DNA of 64,000 bases from Tranquillimonas rosea (GCF_900111315.1 NZ_FOGU01000001.1:1-64000); one strand, 5' to 3'; shown: positions 43,961 through 54,522, counted from the first letter of the stretch. The notes: generated from the sequence alone by a model not told the origin. A program made the numbers and translations.

Positions 43961-44815
43961 ATGTCCGTTGCAAGCAACGTCGAGCGGATGATGCTCGAAC
44001 TGGTGAATGACGAGCGCGCGAAGGTCGGGGCTCCGCCGCTCAAGTTGGAGTTGAACCTGAACGAAAGCGCCGAGACCCACAGCGACTGGATGCTCGACAC
44101 CGACCGGTTCTCGCACACCGGCGCGGGCGGATCGTCGGCGGGCGAGCGGATGTCCGACGCCGGCTTCGACTTCGACGGCAGCTGGCGGTGGGCCGAGAAC
44201 ATCGCCTGGCAGAGCGAACGGGGTGAGCGTGGTATCCGCGACGATGTCGAGGACCTGCACGAGAGCCTGATGAATTCGCCCGGTCACCGCGCCAACATCC
44301 TGAACCCGGATCTCGACGTCATGGGCATCGGGGTCGAGCGGGGCAACTTCGCGGGCTACGACGCCGTCATGGTGTCGCAGAACTTCGCCAGCACCGGTGG
44401 CAGCCTCGACATCGACAACGGCGGCCAAGGCGTGCAGTCGGCGTCGCAGACCGTCGATATCGGACCGAGCATCACCGTCGACGACATATTCGTCGCCCGT
44501 GCGCGCGGCGCCTGGCGCGAAAAGCTGGCCAAGCACACCGAGACCGATGAGTCCGACGGTGACACGATCGCCTTCTACGAGATTCGCGACGACGAGGGGC
44601 ACCACAACTTCCGGATGCGCGGCGAGGGTGTGATCGACGCCACGGACGGCGTGATCATCGCAGCCGACGATTTCGAGCGGCTGCGCGTGCGTGCCGACGA
44701 TCACGTGGGCGAGACGACGGTCGAAATGCGAGCCTCGGACGGCGAAAACTGGGGCGATTGGGCCGACATCACGGTCGTCACGCAGTCGCCCGACGACTAC
44801 TTCGGCTTCGCCTGA
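43961..44815 (+). CDS. CAP-domain protein with RTX-adhesin-like C-terminal module
   Basis: The 284-residue protein starts with a CAP/SCP domain ([60 protein letters not shown]), with histidines at the positions of the CAP cavity. It has no signal peptide. Residues about 165-275 look like the short modules found in RTX adhesins ([56 protein letters not shown]). This suggests secretion without signal peptide, probably by a type I system. GGAGGG precedes ATG 43961. It lies between oxyR and lipA on the same strand. Confidence 0.82.
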   Translation: MSVASNVERMMLELVNDERAKVGAPPLKLELNLNESAETHSDWMLDTDRFSHTGAGGSSAGERMSDAGFDFDGSWRWAENIAWQSERGERGIRDDVEDLHESLMNSPGHRANILNPDLDVMGIGVERGNFAGYDAVMVSQNFASTGGSLDIDNGGQGVQSASQTVDIGPSITVDDIFVARARGAWREKLAKHTETDESDGDTIAFYEIRDDEGHHNFRMRGEGVIDATDGVIIAADDFERLRVRADDHVGETTVEMRASDGENWGDWADITVVTQSPDDYFGFA

Positions 44816-44899
44816 GCGGTCAGGTCGCGGCCGCAAGTCTCGCGGCATGATGGACAAAAGGCTCGGACCGCAATAGGTAAGGGCAAAATCGAGGACATC

Positions 44900-45868
44900 A
44901 TGCCGCGCGATCTCAAGATACCCGGCGAGCGTCATCCCGAGAAGGCGCATCGCCCCGACAACGCCCAACCCAAGAAACCGTCGTGGATTCGCGTGAAGGC
45001 GCCGTCCGGTTCCGGTTATACCGAGACCAAGGCGATCATGCGCGAGCACAACCTCTCGACGGTGTGCGAAGAGGCCGGCTGCCCGAACGTGGGCGAATGC
45101 TGGAGCCAGGGCCACGCCACGATGATGATCATGGGCGAGGTCTGCACGCGGGGCTGCACCTTCTGCAACGTCGCCACCGGCCGCCCGGACTCGCTGGACG
45201 TGTTCGAACCCGGCCGGGTCGCCGACGCGGTGAAGAAGCTGGGCCTGAACCACGTCGTGATCACGTCGGTCGACCGCGACGACGTGGATGACGGCGGCGC
45301 CGAGCATTTCGCCCAGACGATCCGCGCGATCCGCCGGCAATCGCCGGGCACCACGATCGAGATCCTCACGCCCGACTTCCTGAAATCGGCACCGGGATCG
45401 CTCGAAATCGTGGTTGCCGCCAAGCCGGACGTGTTCAACCACAACCTTGAAACGGTGCCCGGCCTGTACCCCTCGGTGCGGCCCGGCGCGCGCTACTTCC
45501 ACTCGTTGCGGGTCCTGCAGCGCGTGAAGGAAATCGATCCGTCGATGTTCACCAAGTCGGGCATCATGGTCGGTCTCGGCGAGCGCGCGGAAGAGGTGCG
45601 GCAGGTGATGGACGACATGCGCGCCGCCGATGTCGATTTTCTGACCGTCGGCCAGTACCTGCAGCCGACCCCCAAGCACCACGCCGTCGACCGCTTCGTC
45701 ACGCCGGAAGAGTTCGCCTCTTACGAAAAGTCGGCCTATGGCAAGGGCTTCCTGATGGTGTCGGCCACGCCGCTGACGCGGTCGTCCTACCATGCCGGCG
45801 ACGATTTCGCCCAGTTGCAGGAGGCGCGGAACCGCCGTCTGGAAAAGCTGGAGAAAGAGGGCGCCTGA
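44900..45868 (+). CDS. lipA: Lipoyl synthase
   Basis: The 322-residue radical SAM enzyme inserts two sulfurs into octanoyl groups on lipoyl domains. It has both clusters: the auxiliary set [12 protein letters not shown] and the radical SAM set [38 protein letters not shown] and [13 protein letters not shown] are also typical. ATG 44900 is the natural start. The stop codon lies in the loop of a hairpin shared with the convergent cytochrome gene. Confidence 0.95.
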   Translation: MPRDLKIPGERHPEKAHRPDNAQPKKPSWIRVKAPSGSGYTETKAIMREHNLSTVCEEAGCPNVGECWSQGHATMMIMGEVCTRGCTFCNVATGRPDSLDVFEPGRVADAVKKLGLNHVVITSVDRDDVDDGGAEHFAQTIRAIRRQSPGTTIEILTPDFLKSAPGSLEIVVAAKPDVFNHNLETVPGLYPSVRPGARYFHSLRVLQRVKEIDPSMFTKSGIMVGLGERAEEVRQVMDDMRAADVDFLTVGQYLQPTPKHHAVDRFVTPEEFASYEKSAYGKGFLMVSATPLTRSSYHAGDDFAQLQEARNRRLEKLEKEGA

Positions 45869-45877
45869 CCGGCGCCC
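45851..45877 (-). terminator. Hairpin between convergent lipA and cytochrome gene
   Basis: GGGCGCC (45859-45865) pairs with GGCGCCC (45871-45877) around TGACC, which contains the lipA stop codon. On the minus strand CTCTTTCTC follows. It may end the cytochrome transcript; the T-run is poor. Confidence 0.4.
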
Positions 45878-45886
45878 CCGCCGCAC

Positions 45887-46828
45887 TCAGCCGTCGGTCT
45901 GCGCGACCGGCGGCACGGCCTTGAGATAGGCGGCCAGCGCCGCCGTCTCGGCATCGGGCAACTGCCCGAGCTTGTCGATCACCGCCGTCATCTCGCCCCC
46001 CGCCACGTCGTAGGACGGGGTGAAGCCGCTGCGCAGGTAGGCGGCGATGTTGCTTTCCGACCAGTCGAGCCCGCCCGGCGTGATGTTCGGGATACGGCCG
46101 TCGCCCGACGGGTTCGCGGCGCCGCCCAGCCACGCCTCGGTCAAGAGCGCCCCGGCGCGGTTGCGCGGCGTGTGACATTCGCCGCAATGGCCCAGCGCCT
46201 CGGCCAGATAGCGGCCCCGGGCCGCCTGTTCCGAAAGATCGCCCTCGACCACCCAGTTGTCGCTGACGAAGGCGCGCTTCCACAGGCCGATGCCACGGCG
46301 GAGGGTGAACGGGAACGATAGCTCGTGCGGCTCGCTCGGGGTGTCGGATTCGGGGAGCGTCCGCCAATAGGCGACGAGGTCGCGGATGTCCGCGAGGTCG
46401 GCCTTGGCATAGGCGGTGTAGGGGAAGGCGGGGTAGTAATGCGCGCCGTCGGGCGAAACGCCCGTGGTCACCGCCTGGATGATCTCGGCATCGCTCCAAT
46501 CGCCGATGCCGTGCTCGGGATCGGGCGAGATGTTCGGGGCGACGAACGTGCCGAACCCGGATGCGAAGCGCTGGCCGCCGGCCAGAACCGGCGGGGCGTC
46601 TTCATCCGGGTTTTCGTCCTCCACCGAGTCTTCGCCTTCGTCGCCCTCCGGCGCGGCGTGGCAGGACGCGCAACCAGCGGCGAGGAAGACCTGTTCTCCG
46701 TGCGCGACATCCGGTGCACCCAGATCGTCCAGGCGCGCGGTGTCGAGCGTGTCGGGGCGGGTGAGGAACCAGAACGCCCCTGCCAGAACGAGAAGCAGGA
46801 ATACGGCCCAACGCAGAATGGGCGGCAT
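45887..46828 (-). CDS. Membrane-anchored diheme cytochrome c
   Basis: The 313-residue protein has one N-terminal membrane segment (PPILRWAVFLLLVLAGAFWF) that serves as anchor, and two heme-binding motifs, CASCH near residue 53 and CGECH near residue 190. The sequence pattern is like the cytochrome subunits of periplasmic dehydrogenases: WSDAEIIQAVTTGVSPDGAH, YPAFPYTAYAKADLADIRDL, NITPGGLDWSESNIAAYL. An acidic insertion (EGDEGEDSVEDENPDEDA) follows the first heme site. It lies 41 bases after the cytochrome c'-type gene and would pass electrons in the periplasm. The partner is unknown. Confidence 0.88.
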   Translation of the reverse strand: MPPILRWAVFLLLVLAGAFWFLTRPDTLDTARLDDLGAPDVAHGEQVFLAAGCASCHAAPEGDEGEDSVEDENPDEDAPPVLAGGQRFASGFGTFVAPNISPDPEHGIGDWSDAEIIQAVTTGVSPDGAHYYPAFPYTAYAKADLADIRDLVAYWRTLPESDTPSEPHELSFPFTLRRGIGLWKRAFVSDNWVVEGDLSEQAARGRYLAEALGHCGECHTPRNRAGALLTEAWLGGAANPSGDGRIPNITPGGLDWSESNIAAYLRSGFTPSYDVAGGEMTAVIDKLGQLPDAETAALAAYLKAVPPVAQTDG

Positions 46829-46869
46829 GAAGGTCTCCTTGGTCCGTCAGGGGGCGTGGCGGGGACGGA

Positions 46870-47349
46870 TCAGTCGTCGGACTGGCGATAATCCTCGTGG
46901 CAGCCGCCGCAGGACTCGCCAACGGACCGCATCACGCCACGCAGGGAGTCGAGCCCTTCGCCAGCCGCGCCTTCGAGTTCGGCGGTGGCGTCGATCAGGG
47001 CCTGCTTGGCCTCGTCGAACCCCTCGCGGTCCTCGAACACTGCCGGCAGCGCGCGCGTGTCTTCCATGTCCTCGACGCTGGTGCCGTCGAGCCAGTACCG
47101 CTCCTGCGACAGCGCGGCGAGGGCGGCGAGGTTGGACGCGGCCTGGCTGGCGGTGTCGGCGTCATACTCCATCTCGCCCTGCGCCATCGCGCCGAGGGGG
47201 GCGATGTTGTAGGAATAGAGCTGCATATGCGCGTGGCGGGCGTTCACCGCCTGCTCTTCGGGCGTGGCCTGCTGAGCCATGGTGGGAATTGCGGTGGCGA
47301 TGAAGGACAGGCCTGTGCAGGCGGCGATGGCGAGGGGCTTCACTGTCAT
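46870..47349 (-). CDS. Cytochrome c'/c556-type periplasmic protein
   Basis: The 159-residue protein has a signal peptide ending near AIPTMAQQ and then a helical domain with the heme site CGGCH close to the C-terminus (GESCGGCHEDYRQ), the layout of class II cytochromes c. HMQLYSYNIAPLGAMAQGEM is the typical first helix. It probably forms a unit with the diheme cytochrome gene downstream. Roles in the class include NO binding and electron transfer. Confidence 0.88.
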   Translation of the reverse strand: MTVKPLAIAACTGLSFIATAIPTMAQQATPEEQAVNARHAHMQLYSYNIAPLGAMAQGEMEYDADTASQAASNLAALAALSQERYWLDGTSVEDMEDTRALPAVFEDREGFDEAKQALIDATAELEGAAGEGLDSLRGVMRSVGESCGGCHEDYRQSDD

Positions 47350-47440
47350 CTTCTGGCTCTCCGATTGGCTCGTTGCGTTCCGTGCATGTCACGCTACGGC
47401 AGATGGCCCGTCTGGCCACCTACGATTTCGTGAATGGCGC

Positions 47441-47617
47441 CTATCGGATCGGGCCGCGCCGCGACTCGGGCGTCAGGAATTCGGGCCATCCCCAGATCAG
47501 CTCGATCCCGAACAGGACGAGGCAGACCGCGATCACAGCCAGTACCAGCTTGACCCGGCCGGGAGAGGGCGGGTTCTGCGCCCATCGTTTCGCGCGCAAG
47601 AGCCAGGCAGGGTTCAC
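47441..47617 (-). CDS. 58-residue single-pass membrane protein coupled to hpt
   Basis: The frame starts with GTG 47617 and ends with TAG at 47441-47443. The product begins [20 protein letters not shown], has one membrane helix ([20 protein letters not shown]) and ends in a short charged tail after [13 protein letters not shown]. The start overlaps the hpt stop as GTGA, so it is translated with hpt. Short proteins of this kind next to hpt occur in Rhodobacterales as far as I recall. The positively charged N-terminus suggests it faces the cytoplasm. Function unknown. Confidence 0.7.
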   Translation of the reverse strand: MNPAWLLRAKRWAQNPPSPGRVKLVLAVIAVCLVLFGIELIWGWPEFLTPESRRGPIR

Positions 47618-48168
47618 GCCGCCGGCTCCTCTTCGGTGAAGCGCACCTTGCCGATGTAGGGCAGGTTGCGGTTCCGCTGGGCGAAGTCGATGCCGTAGCC
47701 CACGACGAACTCATCGGGGATCTCGAACCCGGTCCACGTCGCCCTGATGTCGACCTCGCGACGCGAGGGCTTGTCGAGAAGCGCGATGGTTTCGAGCCGC
47801 CGGGGCTGGCGCGAACGCAGGAGGCCGACGACGTGATGCAGGGTGAACCCGGTATCCACGATATCCTCGACAACCAGGACGTCGCGTCCGCCGATCTGGC
47901 CGCGCAGGTCCTTGAGGATGCGCACCTCGCGGCTCGACTGCGTCGAGTTGCCGTAGGAGGAGGCCTCGAGGAAGTCGACCTCGACATCGAGATCCAGCTC
48001 GCGGACGAGGTCCGCGATGAACACGAACGAGCCGCGCAACAGCCCCACGACGACCAGTTTCTCGGTCCCGGCGAAGCTCGTCTCGATCTCGCGGCCGAGG
48101 GTCTCGATCCGGGCGGCGATGGACTTGGCCGAGATCATGCGGTCGATGACATAGGATGGTTGCGCCAT
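47614..48168 (-). CDS. hpt: Hypoxanthine phosphoribosyltransferase
   Basis: The 184-residue enzyme salvages hypoxanthine and guanine with PRPP. The PRPP-binding motif [14 protein letters not shown] is present, as are [20 protein letters not shown] and [15 protein letters not shown] 48168 is the natural start. It is divergent from the Coq10-like gene by 68 bases and overlaps the small membrane protein gene by four bases. Confidence 0.92.
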   Translation of the reverse strand: MAQPSYVIDRMISAKSIAARIETLGREIETSFAGTEKLVVVGLLRGSFVFIADLVRELDLDVEVDFLEASSYGNSTQSSREVRILKDLRGQIGGRDVLVVEDIVDTGFTLHHVVGLLRSRQPRRLETIALLDKPSRREVDIRATWTGFEIPDEFVVGYGIDFAQRNRNLPYIGKVRFTEEEPAA

Positions 48169-48236
48169 GGCGTCCCCTTGATTTCGCGCGCGCTTTGGTC
48201 GACATGACCCCGGATGCGCGCTGAGACGGATACGAC

Positions 48237-48683
48237 ATGACGACCCACGCCGAAACCCGCAAGCTGCCCTACACCGCCGACCAGATGTACGCTCTGGTGG
48301 CCGACGTGGAATCCTACCCGCAGTTCCTGCCATGGTGCGCCGCCGCGCGGATCCGCCAGACCCGGCCGATCGACGGCGGCAAGCTGATGGAGGCGGACCT
48401 TGTGATCTCCTTCCGCGTCTTCCGCGAGAAGTTCGGCAGCAAGGTCACGCTGTGGGAGACCGAGAAGAAGATCGACACCGAGTACGTCGACGGCCCCTTC
48501 AAGCACATGGTGTCGAACTGGACGTTCCGCGATCTCGACGAGGGCGGATGCGAAGTCCACTTCCACGTCGATTTCGAGTTCAAGAACCGCCTCCTGCAAT
48601 CCGCCGCGGGCATGTTCTTCTACGACGCGATGCAACGGATCGTGCGCGCCTTCGAGAGGCGGGCGGCCGAGCTCTACGGCTGA
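48237..48683 (+). CDS. Coq10/RatA-type START-like protein
   Basis: The 148-residue protein has the polyketide cyclase/START-like fold: [32 protein letters not shown] and [20 protein letters not shown]. Mitochondrial Coq10 binds ubiquinone; the E. coli homologue RatA was described as a ribosome-association inhibitor. In alphaproteobacteria a ubiquinone-related role is more likely. It is convergent with the cinA-like gene. Confidence 0.88.
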   Translation: MTTHAETRKLPYTADQMYALVADVESYPQFLPWCAAARIRQTRPIDGGKLMEADLVISFRVFREKFGSKVTLWETEKKIDTEYVDGPFKHMVSNWTFRDLDEGGCEVHFHVDFEFKNRLLQSAAGMFFYDAMQRIVRAFERRAAELYG

Positions 48684-48699
48684 GCCGCCCGGAAAGGCG

Positions 48700-49173
48700 T
48701 CAGGACAGCGCCTCGGTCAAAAGCTTGATCGCGTGATCGACGGTGGCGCGGCGTACGGCGTCGCGGCCGATCTCGCCGAATTCCACCGACTCGGTCCACG
48801 GATCCATGTCCTTTCGGGCGATGGCGAAGCAGACGTGTCCCTCGGGCTTGAACTCGCTGCCACCGGGTCCGGCGATGCCGGTGACCGCGACGGTGATGGT
48901 GGCGCGCGACCGGGACAGGGCGCCCTCGGCCATCTCGCGGGCCACGTCCTCGCTCACCGCGCCGTGGGCGTCGAGCGTCGGTTGGCCGACCCAGAGCATC
49001 TCTTCCTTGGCGATGTTGGAATAAGCGACGAACCCGCCTTCGAACACATCCGAGGCGCCGGGGATGTCGGTGATGGCGGCGGCAATCATGCCGCCCGTGC
49101 AGCTTTCCGCGGTTGCGATGCGCGCACCGGCGGCGCGGGCGGTGTCGATGAGCGTTTCGGCAGGCGAGGTCAC
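48700..49173 (-). CDS. CinA-family nicotinamide-nucleotide amidohydrolase
   Basis: The 157-residue protein is the stand-alone CinA C-terminal (PncC) domain: ARIATAESCTGGMIAAAITD, FEGGFVAYSNIAKEEMLWV and GIAGPGGSEFKPEGHVCFA. It deamidates nicotinamide mononucleotide. The start is GTG 49173, overlapping the pgpA stop as GTGA. It is the last of the ispDF-pgpA-cinA run. Confidence 0.9.
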   Translation of the reverse strand: MTSPAETLIDTARAAGARIATAESCTGGMIAAAITDIPGASDVFEGGFVAYSNIAKEEMLWVGQPTLDAHGAVSEDVAREMAEGALSRSRATITVAVTGIAGPGGSEFKPEGHVCFAIARKDMDPWTESVEFGEIGRDAVRRATVDHAIKLLTEALS

Positions 49174-49658
49174 ATCAGTACTCCATGAGCAAGGGCGGCA
49201 AGGGCGGAGGCGACGATCGCGGCCAGAACGCCGGCGATCATGTCGTCCAGCATCACTCCGGTCGGGCCGTGCTGGCGGTCGGCCCAGCCGACGGGGCCGG
49301 GTTTGAGTATGTCGAACAGGCGAAAGAGGACAAAGGCCGCAATCCAGCCGGGCCACAATGCCAGAACATCTGCTCCTATCATACCAGCGCCGAACGACAC
49401 CGGCCAGAGCGCAAGCCATTGACCGACAACCTCGTCGACGACGAACTCGGAGGGATCGGGGTCGCCGCCCTCGACGCTTTCTCGCCGGATCGCCCACCAG
49501 CCCAGCGCGGCGACCGCGACGGTGGCTACCACCACCAGCGCGAAGCCCCCCGCGATGTGCAAGAGCCACAACAGGGGCAGGGCGGCGGCCGAGCCCCAGG
49601 TGCCGGGCGCCGGCCGCAGGAGGCCCACGTAGAAGACGGTCGCGATCATCCGGCTCAT
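49170..49658 (-). CDS. pgpA: Phosphatidylglycerophosphatase A
   Basis: The 162-residue membrane protein removes phosphate from phosphatidylglycerophosphate. It has [28 protein letters not shown] with conserved acids, [20 protein letters not shown] and [16 protein letters not shown] 49658 overlaps the ispDF stop (ATGA). It is followed by the coupled cinA-like gene. Confidence 0.92.
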   Translation of the reverse strand: MSRMIATVFYVGLLRPAPGTWGSAAALPLLWLLHIAGGFALVVVATVAVAALGWWAIRRESVEGGDPDPSEFVVDEVVGQWLALWPVSFGAGMIGADVLALWPGWIAAFVLFRLFDILKPGPVGWADRQHGPTGVMLDDMIAGVLAAIVASALAALAHGVLM

Positions 49659-50785
49659 GGCGCCACCAGCGTCACCGTCGCCAGCGCGGCGATGCCTTCC
49701 TCGCGGCCCGTAAAGCCCAGCGTCTCGGAGGTCGTCGCCTTGACGCTGACCCGCTCGGGCGCGACCTTGACCAGCCGCGCGATCTCGCCGGCCATCGCCG
49801 CGGCATGGGGGCCGATCTTGGGCCGTTCGCAGACCAGCGTGCAGTCGACATTCGACAGCCGGTAGCCGCGCTCGGCCGCGCGGCCTGCCGCGTGCGTCAG
49901 AAAGACGTGGGACGCCGCGCCCTTCCATTTCGGGTCCGAAGGGGGGAAATGCCGCCCGATGTCACCGTCCGCCAGCGCGCCGTAGATCGCGTCGGTCACG
50001 GCGTGCAGCCCGACATCGGCGTCGGAATGGCCCTTGAGCGTGCGGTCGTGCGGCACCTTCACGCCGCACAGTATCACGTAGTCCCCCTCGGCAAAGGCGT
50101 GCACGTCGAACCCCGTGCCCGTCCTGACATCCATGTCGCCTCTCAGTTCTTTCTCTGCCCGGGCGAAATCCGCCTCGGTCGTAATTTTAAGATTGGCCTC
50201 GTCGCCGGTCACGATAGCGACCTCCAGCCCCGCCGCACGCGCAACCGCGACATCGTCGGGCGCGGTCCCGTCATGGGCGCGGTGCGCGGCGAGGATCGGG
50301 GCGAACCGGAACCCCTGCGGCGTCTGCGCGCGCCACAGGCCGGTCCGGTCGCGCGTGCCGGTGACGCGGTCCGTGCCGTACCAGAGCGCGTCGCTGACCG
50401 TCAGCGCCGGGGCGGCGCCGTCCGCCTGTTCCAGCGCGGCGCGCACGCGGCCAATGACCGCGGCCGGCACCAGCGGGCGGGCGACGTCGTGAATCAGCAC
50501 GGTCTCGACACCGCGCCCTTCGAGCGATTCGAGCCCGGCCCGCACGCTTTCGGCGCGGGTGCCGCCGCCGGTGACGATCTCGACATCGTCCCCGAGCGCC
50601 GGCGCGGTCCCGAGGTCGTCCGCGGCGAGGACGACGACAATGGGCGCGATGTCACCCACCGCGCGGAACGCGTCGATCGCGCGGCGCGCCACGCTGCGCC
50701 CGCCGAGGTCGCGCCATTGCTTTGCGACCGGGCCGCCGACACGGGTTCCGCGGCCGGCGGCGACGATGATTGCGGCTGTGCCCAT
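49655..50785 (-). CDS. ispDF: Bifunctional IspD/IspF, MEP pathway of isoprenoid synthesis
   Basis: The 376-residue fusion carries IspD ([37 protein letters not shown]), which makes CDP-methylerythritol, and from about residue 220 IspF ([48 protein letters not shown]), the cyclodiphosphate synthase. The two non-consecutive steps fused in one protein are usual in alphaproteobacteria. ATG 50785 is the natural start. It is divergent from dusB by 187 bases. Confidence 0.95.
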   Translation of the reverse strand: MGTAAIIVAAGRGTRVGGPVAKQWRDLGGRSVARRAIDAFRAVGDIAPIVVVLAADDLGTAPALGDDVEIVTGGGTRAESVRAGLESLEGRGVETVLIHDVARPLVPAAVIGRVRAALEQADGAAPALTVSDALWYGTDRVTGTRDRTGLWRAQTPQGFRFAPILAAHRAHDGTAPDDVAVARAAGLEVAIVTGDEANLKITTEADFARAEKELRGDMDVRTGTGFDVHAFAEGDYVILCGVKVPHDRTLKGHSDADVGLHAVTDAIYGALADGDIGRHFPPSDPKWKGAASHVFLTHAAGRAAERGYRLSNVDCTLVCERPKIGPHAAAMAGEIARLVKVAPERVSVKATTSETLGFTGREEGIAALATVTLVAP

Positions 50786-50972
50786 ATCCACCCTTTTTCT
50801 GCACCGCCGATCTATGCCGAGACGCAAGGCTCGGCAATGCTCGTCAGGATCGGGGCCTAAACGCCTAAATATTGTGCGATGCTTGCTTTTCAGCCATCCG
50901 AATGGCTCACCCATTTGCACGTCGCACGGGTGGGGGATAGCCATAGCGGCAACTGCACAAGGAATAGGCGAC

Positions 50973-51950
50973 TTGATTTCGGCACTCGGGGACATCCCCG
51001 TCAGTTCTCCGGTCTTCCTGGCGCCCATGGCCGGGATCACGGATCTGCCGTTCCGGCAGCTCGTGGCCCGGTACGGCGCCGGCCTGACCGTCAGCGAAAT
51101 GGTGGCTAGCCAGGAGATGGTCCAGGCCAAGCCCGGCGTCCGCGAGCGGGCCGAGCTGGGCTTTGGCGTCGAAGGCACGTCCGTCCAGCTTGCCGGGCGC
51201 GATCCCCGGTGGATGGCCGAGGCCGCGCGCATGGTCGAAGCGAACGGCGCGAGGATCATCGACATCAACATGGGCTGTCCGGCCAAGAAGGTGACGGGCG
51301 GGCTGTCGGGCTCGGCCCTGATGCGGACGCCGGACGTCGCGCTGTCGCTGATCGAGGCGGTGGTGGGCGCGGTGAGCGTGCCCGTCACGCTGAAGACGCG
51401 GCTTGGCTGGAACGACGACTGCCTGAACGCTCCTGACCTGGCGCGGCGGGCGGTTGCGGCCGGGGTCCGGATGGTGACGATCCACGGTCGGACGCGCTGC
51501 CAGTTCTACAAGGGGCAGGCTAACTGGAACGCCATCGGCGAGGTCGTCCGCGCCGTCGACGTGCCGGTGATCGCGAACGGCGACATCTGCGGGGCCGCTG
51601 ACGCCCGTGCCGCGCTGGCCGCCTCGGGCGCGGCGGGCGTCATGGTGGGGCGCGGCATCCAGGGCCGTCCGTGGCTGCTGGCACAGATCGCCGCCGATCT
51701 GCAGGGCCGGCCGGTGCAGTCGGCGCCGGGACGGGCAGAGTTCGCGGACATGGTGTCGGCGCATTACGAGGCGAGCCTCGACTTCTACGGCCCCGAGCTG
51801 GGCGCGCGCGTCGTGCGCAAGCACCTGGGCTGGTACATGGACGAGGCCGGAACGCCGGACGGCCTGCGGCGCGAGGTCCTGACCGCCACGCCCGTCGACG
51901 TGCTGCGTCGGCTGCCCGGCGCGCTCGGCGCGCAAGCGGAGGCCGCATGA
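50973..51950 (+). CDS. dusB: tRNA-dihydrouridine synthase
   Basis: The 325-residue FMN enzyme reduces uridines in tRNA. Landmarks are [38 protein letters not shown] with the catalytic cysteine, [13 protein letters not shown] and [15 protein letters not shown]. No ATG fits; TTG 50973 after AAGGAAT gives the usual length. The stop overlaps the ntrB start (ATGA at 51947-51950). dusB before ntrBC is conserved in alpha- and many other proteobacteria. Confidence 0.9.
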   Translation: MISALGDIPVSSPVFLAPMAGITDLPFRQLVARYGAGLTVSEMVASQEMVQAKPGVRERAELGFGVEGTSVQLAGRDPRWMAEAARMVEANGARIIDINMGCPAKKVTGGLSGSALMRTPDVALSLIEAVVGAVSVPVTLKTRLGWNDDCLNAPDLARRAVAAGVRMVTIHGRTRCQFYKGQANWNAIGEVVRAVDVPVIANGDICGAADARAALAASGAAGVMVGRGIQGRPWLLAQIAADLQGRPVQSAPGRAEFADMVSAHYEASLDFYGPELGARVVRKHLGWYMDEAGTPDGLRREVLTATPVDVLRRLPGALGAQAEAA

Positions 51951-53023
51951 GCGATCTGACCGAAACCCTCTGGACCTCGCTTCCCATCCCGGCGCTGCTG
52001 GTGGACGTGAGCGACAGGATCGTCGAGATCAATCCCGCGGCCGAGCAATTCCTCAACGCCTCGCGCCGCTCGCTCTCGGGGGCACCGCTGTTCGACCGGC
52101 TGGCCATCGACTCGCCCCTGGACGACGCGTTCGGGCGGGTGCGCAAGGATGACGCGCCGCTCTTCATCAACAATGTCGACGTGGGCACCGGCAGCCGTAC
52201 GCCGTCGGTCTGCAACATGCAGATCGCGCCGCTGGCGGGGCAGCCGGGGCACCTTCTGGTGCTGATCGAGCCGCGGCAGCTGGCCGACCGGCTGGGCCAG
52301 GCGCACAAGGTCAAGTCGTCGGCGCGCTCGGCCATCGGCATGGCCGAGATGCTGGCGCACGAGATCAAGAACCCGCTCGCCGGGATCACCGGGGCGGCAC
52401 AGCTTCTGTCGATGAACCTGTCGGGCGACGATCTCGAGATGACCGACCTGATCGTGACCGAGGGCCGGCGCATCGTCGCCCTGCTGGAACAGGTCGAGCA
52501 GTTCGGCAACCTCCGCCCGCCGCAGAAAAAGGCGATCAACATCCACGATCTGCTGGACCGGGCCCGGAAATCAGCGATGGTCGGCTTTGCCTCGCACATG
52601 CGGCTGATCGAGGAATACGATCCCTCGCTGCCGCAGACCCATGTCGACGGCGACCAGATGCTTCAGGTGTTCCTGAACCTGCTGCGCAACGCGACCCAGG
52701 CGATGGGCGACGAGGGCGGCACGATCCGGATCCGGACCTTCTATGACCTGTCGCTGCGGATCCGCCGGTCCGATGGGTCCGGGGCCGCGCTGCCACTGCA
52801 GGTCGAGATCATCGACGACGGCCCCGGCCTTCCGCCCGAGATCGAGGCGGACATCTTCGAACCCTTCGTCTCGAGCCGCGAGAACGGCACCGGGCTGGGG
52901 CTGGCGCTGGTCAGCAAGATCGTCTCGGACCACGAGGGCTGGATCAGCGTGAACTCGGTGCCGGGGCGCACCGCCTTCCGCATATCGCTTCCCGTCGCGC
53001 CGAAAGACGCGGAGGAGGCATGA
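51947..53023 (+). CDS. ntrB: Nitrogen regulation sensor kinase NtrB
   Basis: The 358-residue kinase has a PAS domain ([20 protein letters not shown]), the H-box [18 protein letters not shown]-box [10 protein letters not shown], and G-boxes [10 protein letters not shown] and [13 protein letters not shown]. It has no membrane segment, so it senses nitrogen through PII in the cytoplasm. It overlaps dusB by four bases and is 25 bases ahead of ntrC. Confidence 0.95.
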   Translation: MSDLTETLWTSLPIPALLVDVSDRIVEINPAAEQFLNASRRSLSGAPLFDRLAIDSPLDDAFGRVRKDDAPLFINNVDVGTGSRTPSVCNMQIAPLAGQPGHLLVLIEPRQLADRLGQAHKVKSSARSAIGMAEMLAHEIKNPLAGITGAAQLLSMNLSGDDLEMTDLIVTEGRRIVALLEQVEQFGNLRPPQKKAINIHDLLDRARKSAMVGFASHMRLIEEYDPSLPQTHVDGDQMLQVFLNLLRNATQAMGDEGGTIRIRTFYDLSLRIRRSDGSGAALPLQVEIIDDGPGLPPEIEADIFEPFVSSRENGTGLGLALVSKIVSDHEGWISVNSVPGRTAFRISLPVAPKDAEEA

Positions 53024-53048
53024 GCGACAACAGAACAAGGACGGGCTG

Positions 53049-54422
53049 ATGGACGGCACGGTACTGGTCGCGGACGACGACAGGACGATCCGCACGGTTT
53101 TGACCCAGGCGCTGACGCGCGCGGGCTGCAAGGTTCATGCGACCTCATCCATGGTCACGCTGATGCGGTGGGTCGACGAGGGGAAGGGCGACCTCGTCAT
53201 CTCGGACGTGATCATGCCCGACGGCAACGGGCTGGAGGCGCTGCCGCAGATCGGCAAGCAGCGTCCCGGCCTGCCGGTCATCGTCATCAGCGCACAGAAC
53301 ACGATCATGACCGCGATCCAGGCGGCCGAGGCCGAGGCGTTCGACTACCTGCCCAAGCCCTTCGACCTGCCGGACCTCATGAAGCGGGCGAGCAAGGCGC
53401 TGGAGGTCAAACGCCGCGCCTCTCCGCCGCCCCGGATCGCCGAGGCCGAGGCCGGCGCTGCGGGCGATCTTCCTCTTGTCGGGCGGACGCCGGCGATGCA
53501 GTCGCTGTACCGCCTCGTGGCGCGGGTGATGAACACCGACCTGCCGGTGCTGATCACCGGTGAATCGGGCACCGGCAAGTCGCTGATCGCGCGTGCGATC
53601 CACGATTTCTCGGATCGCCGCACGCTGCCCTTCGTGGTGGCGGGGGCAGCCGACCTTGCCTCGGTCGACGGCCCCTCGGCGATCCTCGGAAGGGCACGGG
53701 GCGGCTCGGTCCTGTTCGACGAGGTGGGCGATTTCGACGAGGAGGCGCAGGCCCGTATCGTCCGCATGCTGGACGGGATGAGCGACAGCGCGCCGCGGGT
53801 GATGGCCACCAGCCAGACCGACCTCAACGCCAAGATGGAGGCGGGCGCCTTCCGGCAGGACCTGTTCTATCGTCTCGGCGGGGTGACGCTGAACGTGCCC
53901 AGCATGCGCGAGCGGGTGGACGACATCCCGCTGCTGGCCGACCACTTCCTTGCCCGGGCCGAGCGTGACGGACTGACCGCACGGCGCTTTTCCACCGACG
54001 CCATGGACCTGATCCGCGCCTATTCCTGGCCCGGCAACGTGCGCCAGCTCGAGAACATGATCCGCCGGCTCGTCGTGACCTCGTCCGAAGAGGAGATCAC
54101 CCGTGCCGAGGCCGAGGCGGTGCTGGGCAACCAGCCCGCAATGGAGCCGCTCGTGGGCGGGAGCGAGGGCGAGAAGCTGTCGGCAAGCGTCGCAAAGCAC
54201 CTCAAGCGGTATTTCGACCTGCATGGCGGGGTGCTGCCGCCGCCGGGCCTGTATGGCCGGATCCTGCGCGAGGTCGAGATGCCCCTGATCGAGATCGCGC
54301 TGGATGCGACCGGCGGGAATCAGGCGAAATGCGCCGACCTGCTCGGCATAAACCGCAATACCTTGCGCAAGAAGATCACCGATCTGGATATCCGCGTGAC
54401 ACGGCGGCGCAAGTTGATGTAA
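53049..54422 (+). CDS. ntrC: Nitrogen regulator NtrC lacking GAFTGA
   Basis: The 457-residue regulator has a receiver domain with D53 in [12 protein letters not shown], an AAA+ domain with Walker A GESGTGKS and Walker [12 protein letters not shown], and a Fis-type HTH at the end ([33 protein letters not shown]). The GAFTGA loop that contacts sigma-54 is missing: between [14 protein letters not shown] and [11 protein letters not shown] there is no room for it. The same is known for NtrC of Rhodobacter capsulatus, which activates sigma-70 promoters. Position between ntrB and ntrY is as expected. Confidence 0.95.
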   Translation: MDGTVLVADDDRTIRTVLTQALTRAGCKVHATSSMVTLMRWVDEGKGDLVISDVIMPDGNGLEALPQIGKQRPGLPVIVISAQNTIMTAIQAAEAEAFDYLPKPFDLPDLMKRASKALEVKRRASPPPRIAEAEAGAAGDLPLVGRTPAMQSLYRLVARVMNTDLPVLITGESGTGKSLIARAIHDFSDRRTLPFVVAGAADLASVDGPSAILGRARGGSVLFDEVGDFDEEAQARIVRMLDGMSDSAPRVMATSQTDLNAKMEAGAFRQDLFYRLGGVTLNVPSMRERVDDIPLLADHFLARAERDGLTARRFSTDAMDLIRAYSWPGNVRQLENMIRRLVVTSSEEEITRAEAEAVLGNQPAMEPLVGGSEGEKLSASVAKHLKRYFDLHGGVLPPPGLYGRILREVEMPLIEIALDATGGNQAKCADLLGINRNTLRKKITDLDIRVTRRRKLM

Positions 54423-54522
54423 AACCGCAACAGCCGAGTGGCGGTTGGGTGTCATACGACTTTCGGCCGCCATCATATGGGGTGGCGCGATCACGCGCCG
54501 CATAGCTGTTGGGGGTCAACTC

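Noticed and set aside
41311-44202. Catalase frame extended to 963 codons
   Set aside because: The extension would run antisense through oxyR and the CAP gene. ATG 42813 gives the normal catalase start.
43895-45886. 663-codon frame antisense to the CAP and lipA genes
   Set aside because: Shadow frame. The sense frames have clear CAP and radical SAM motifs.
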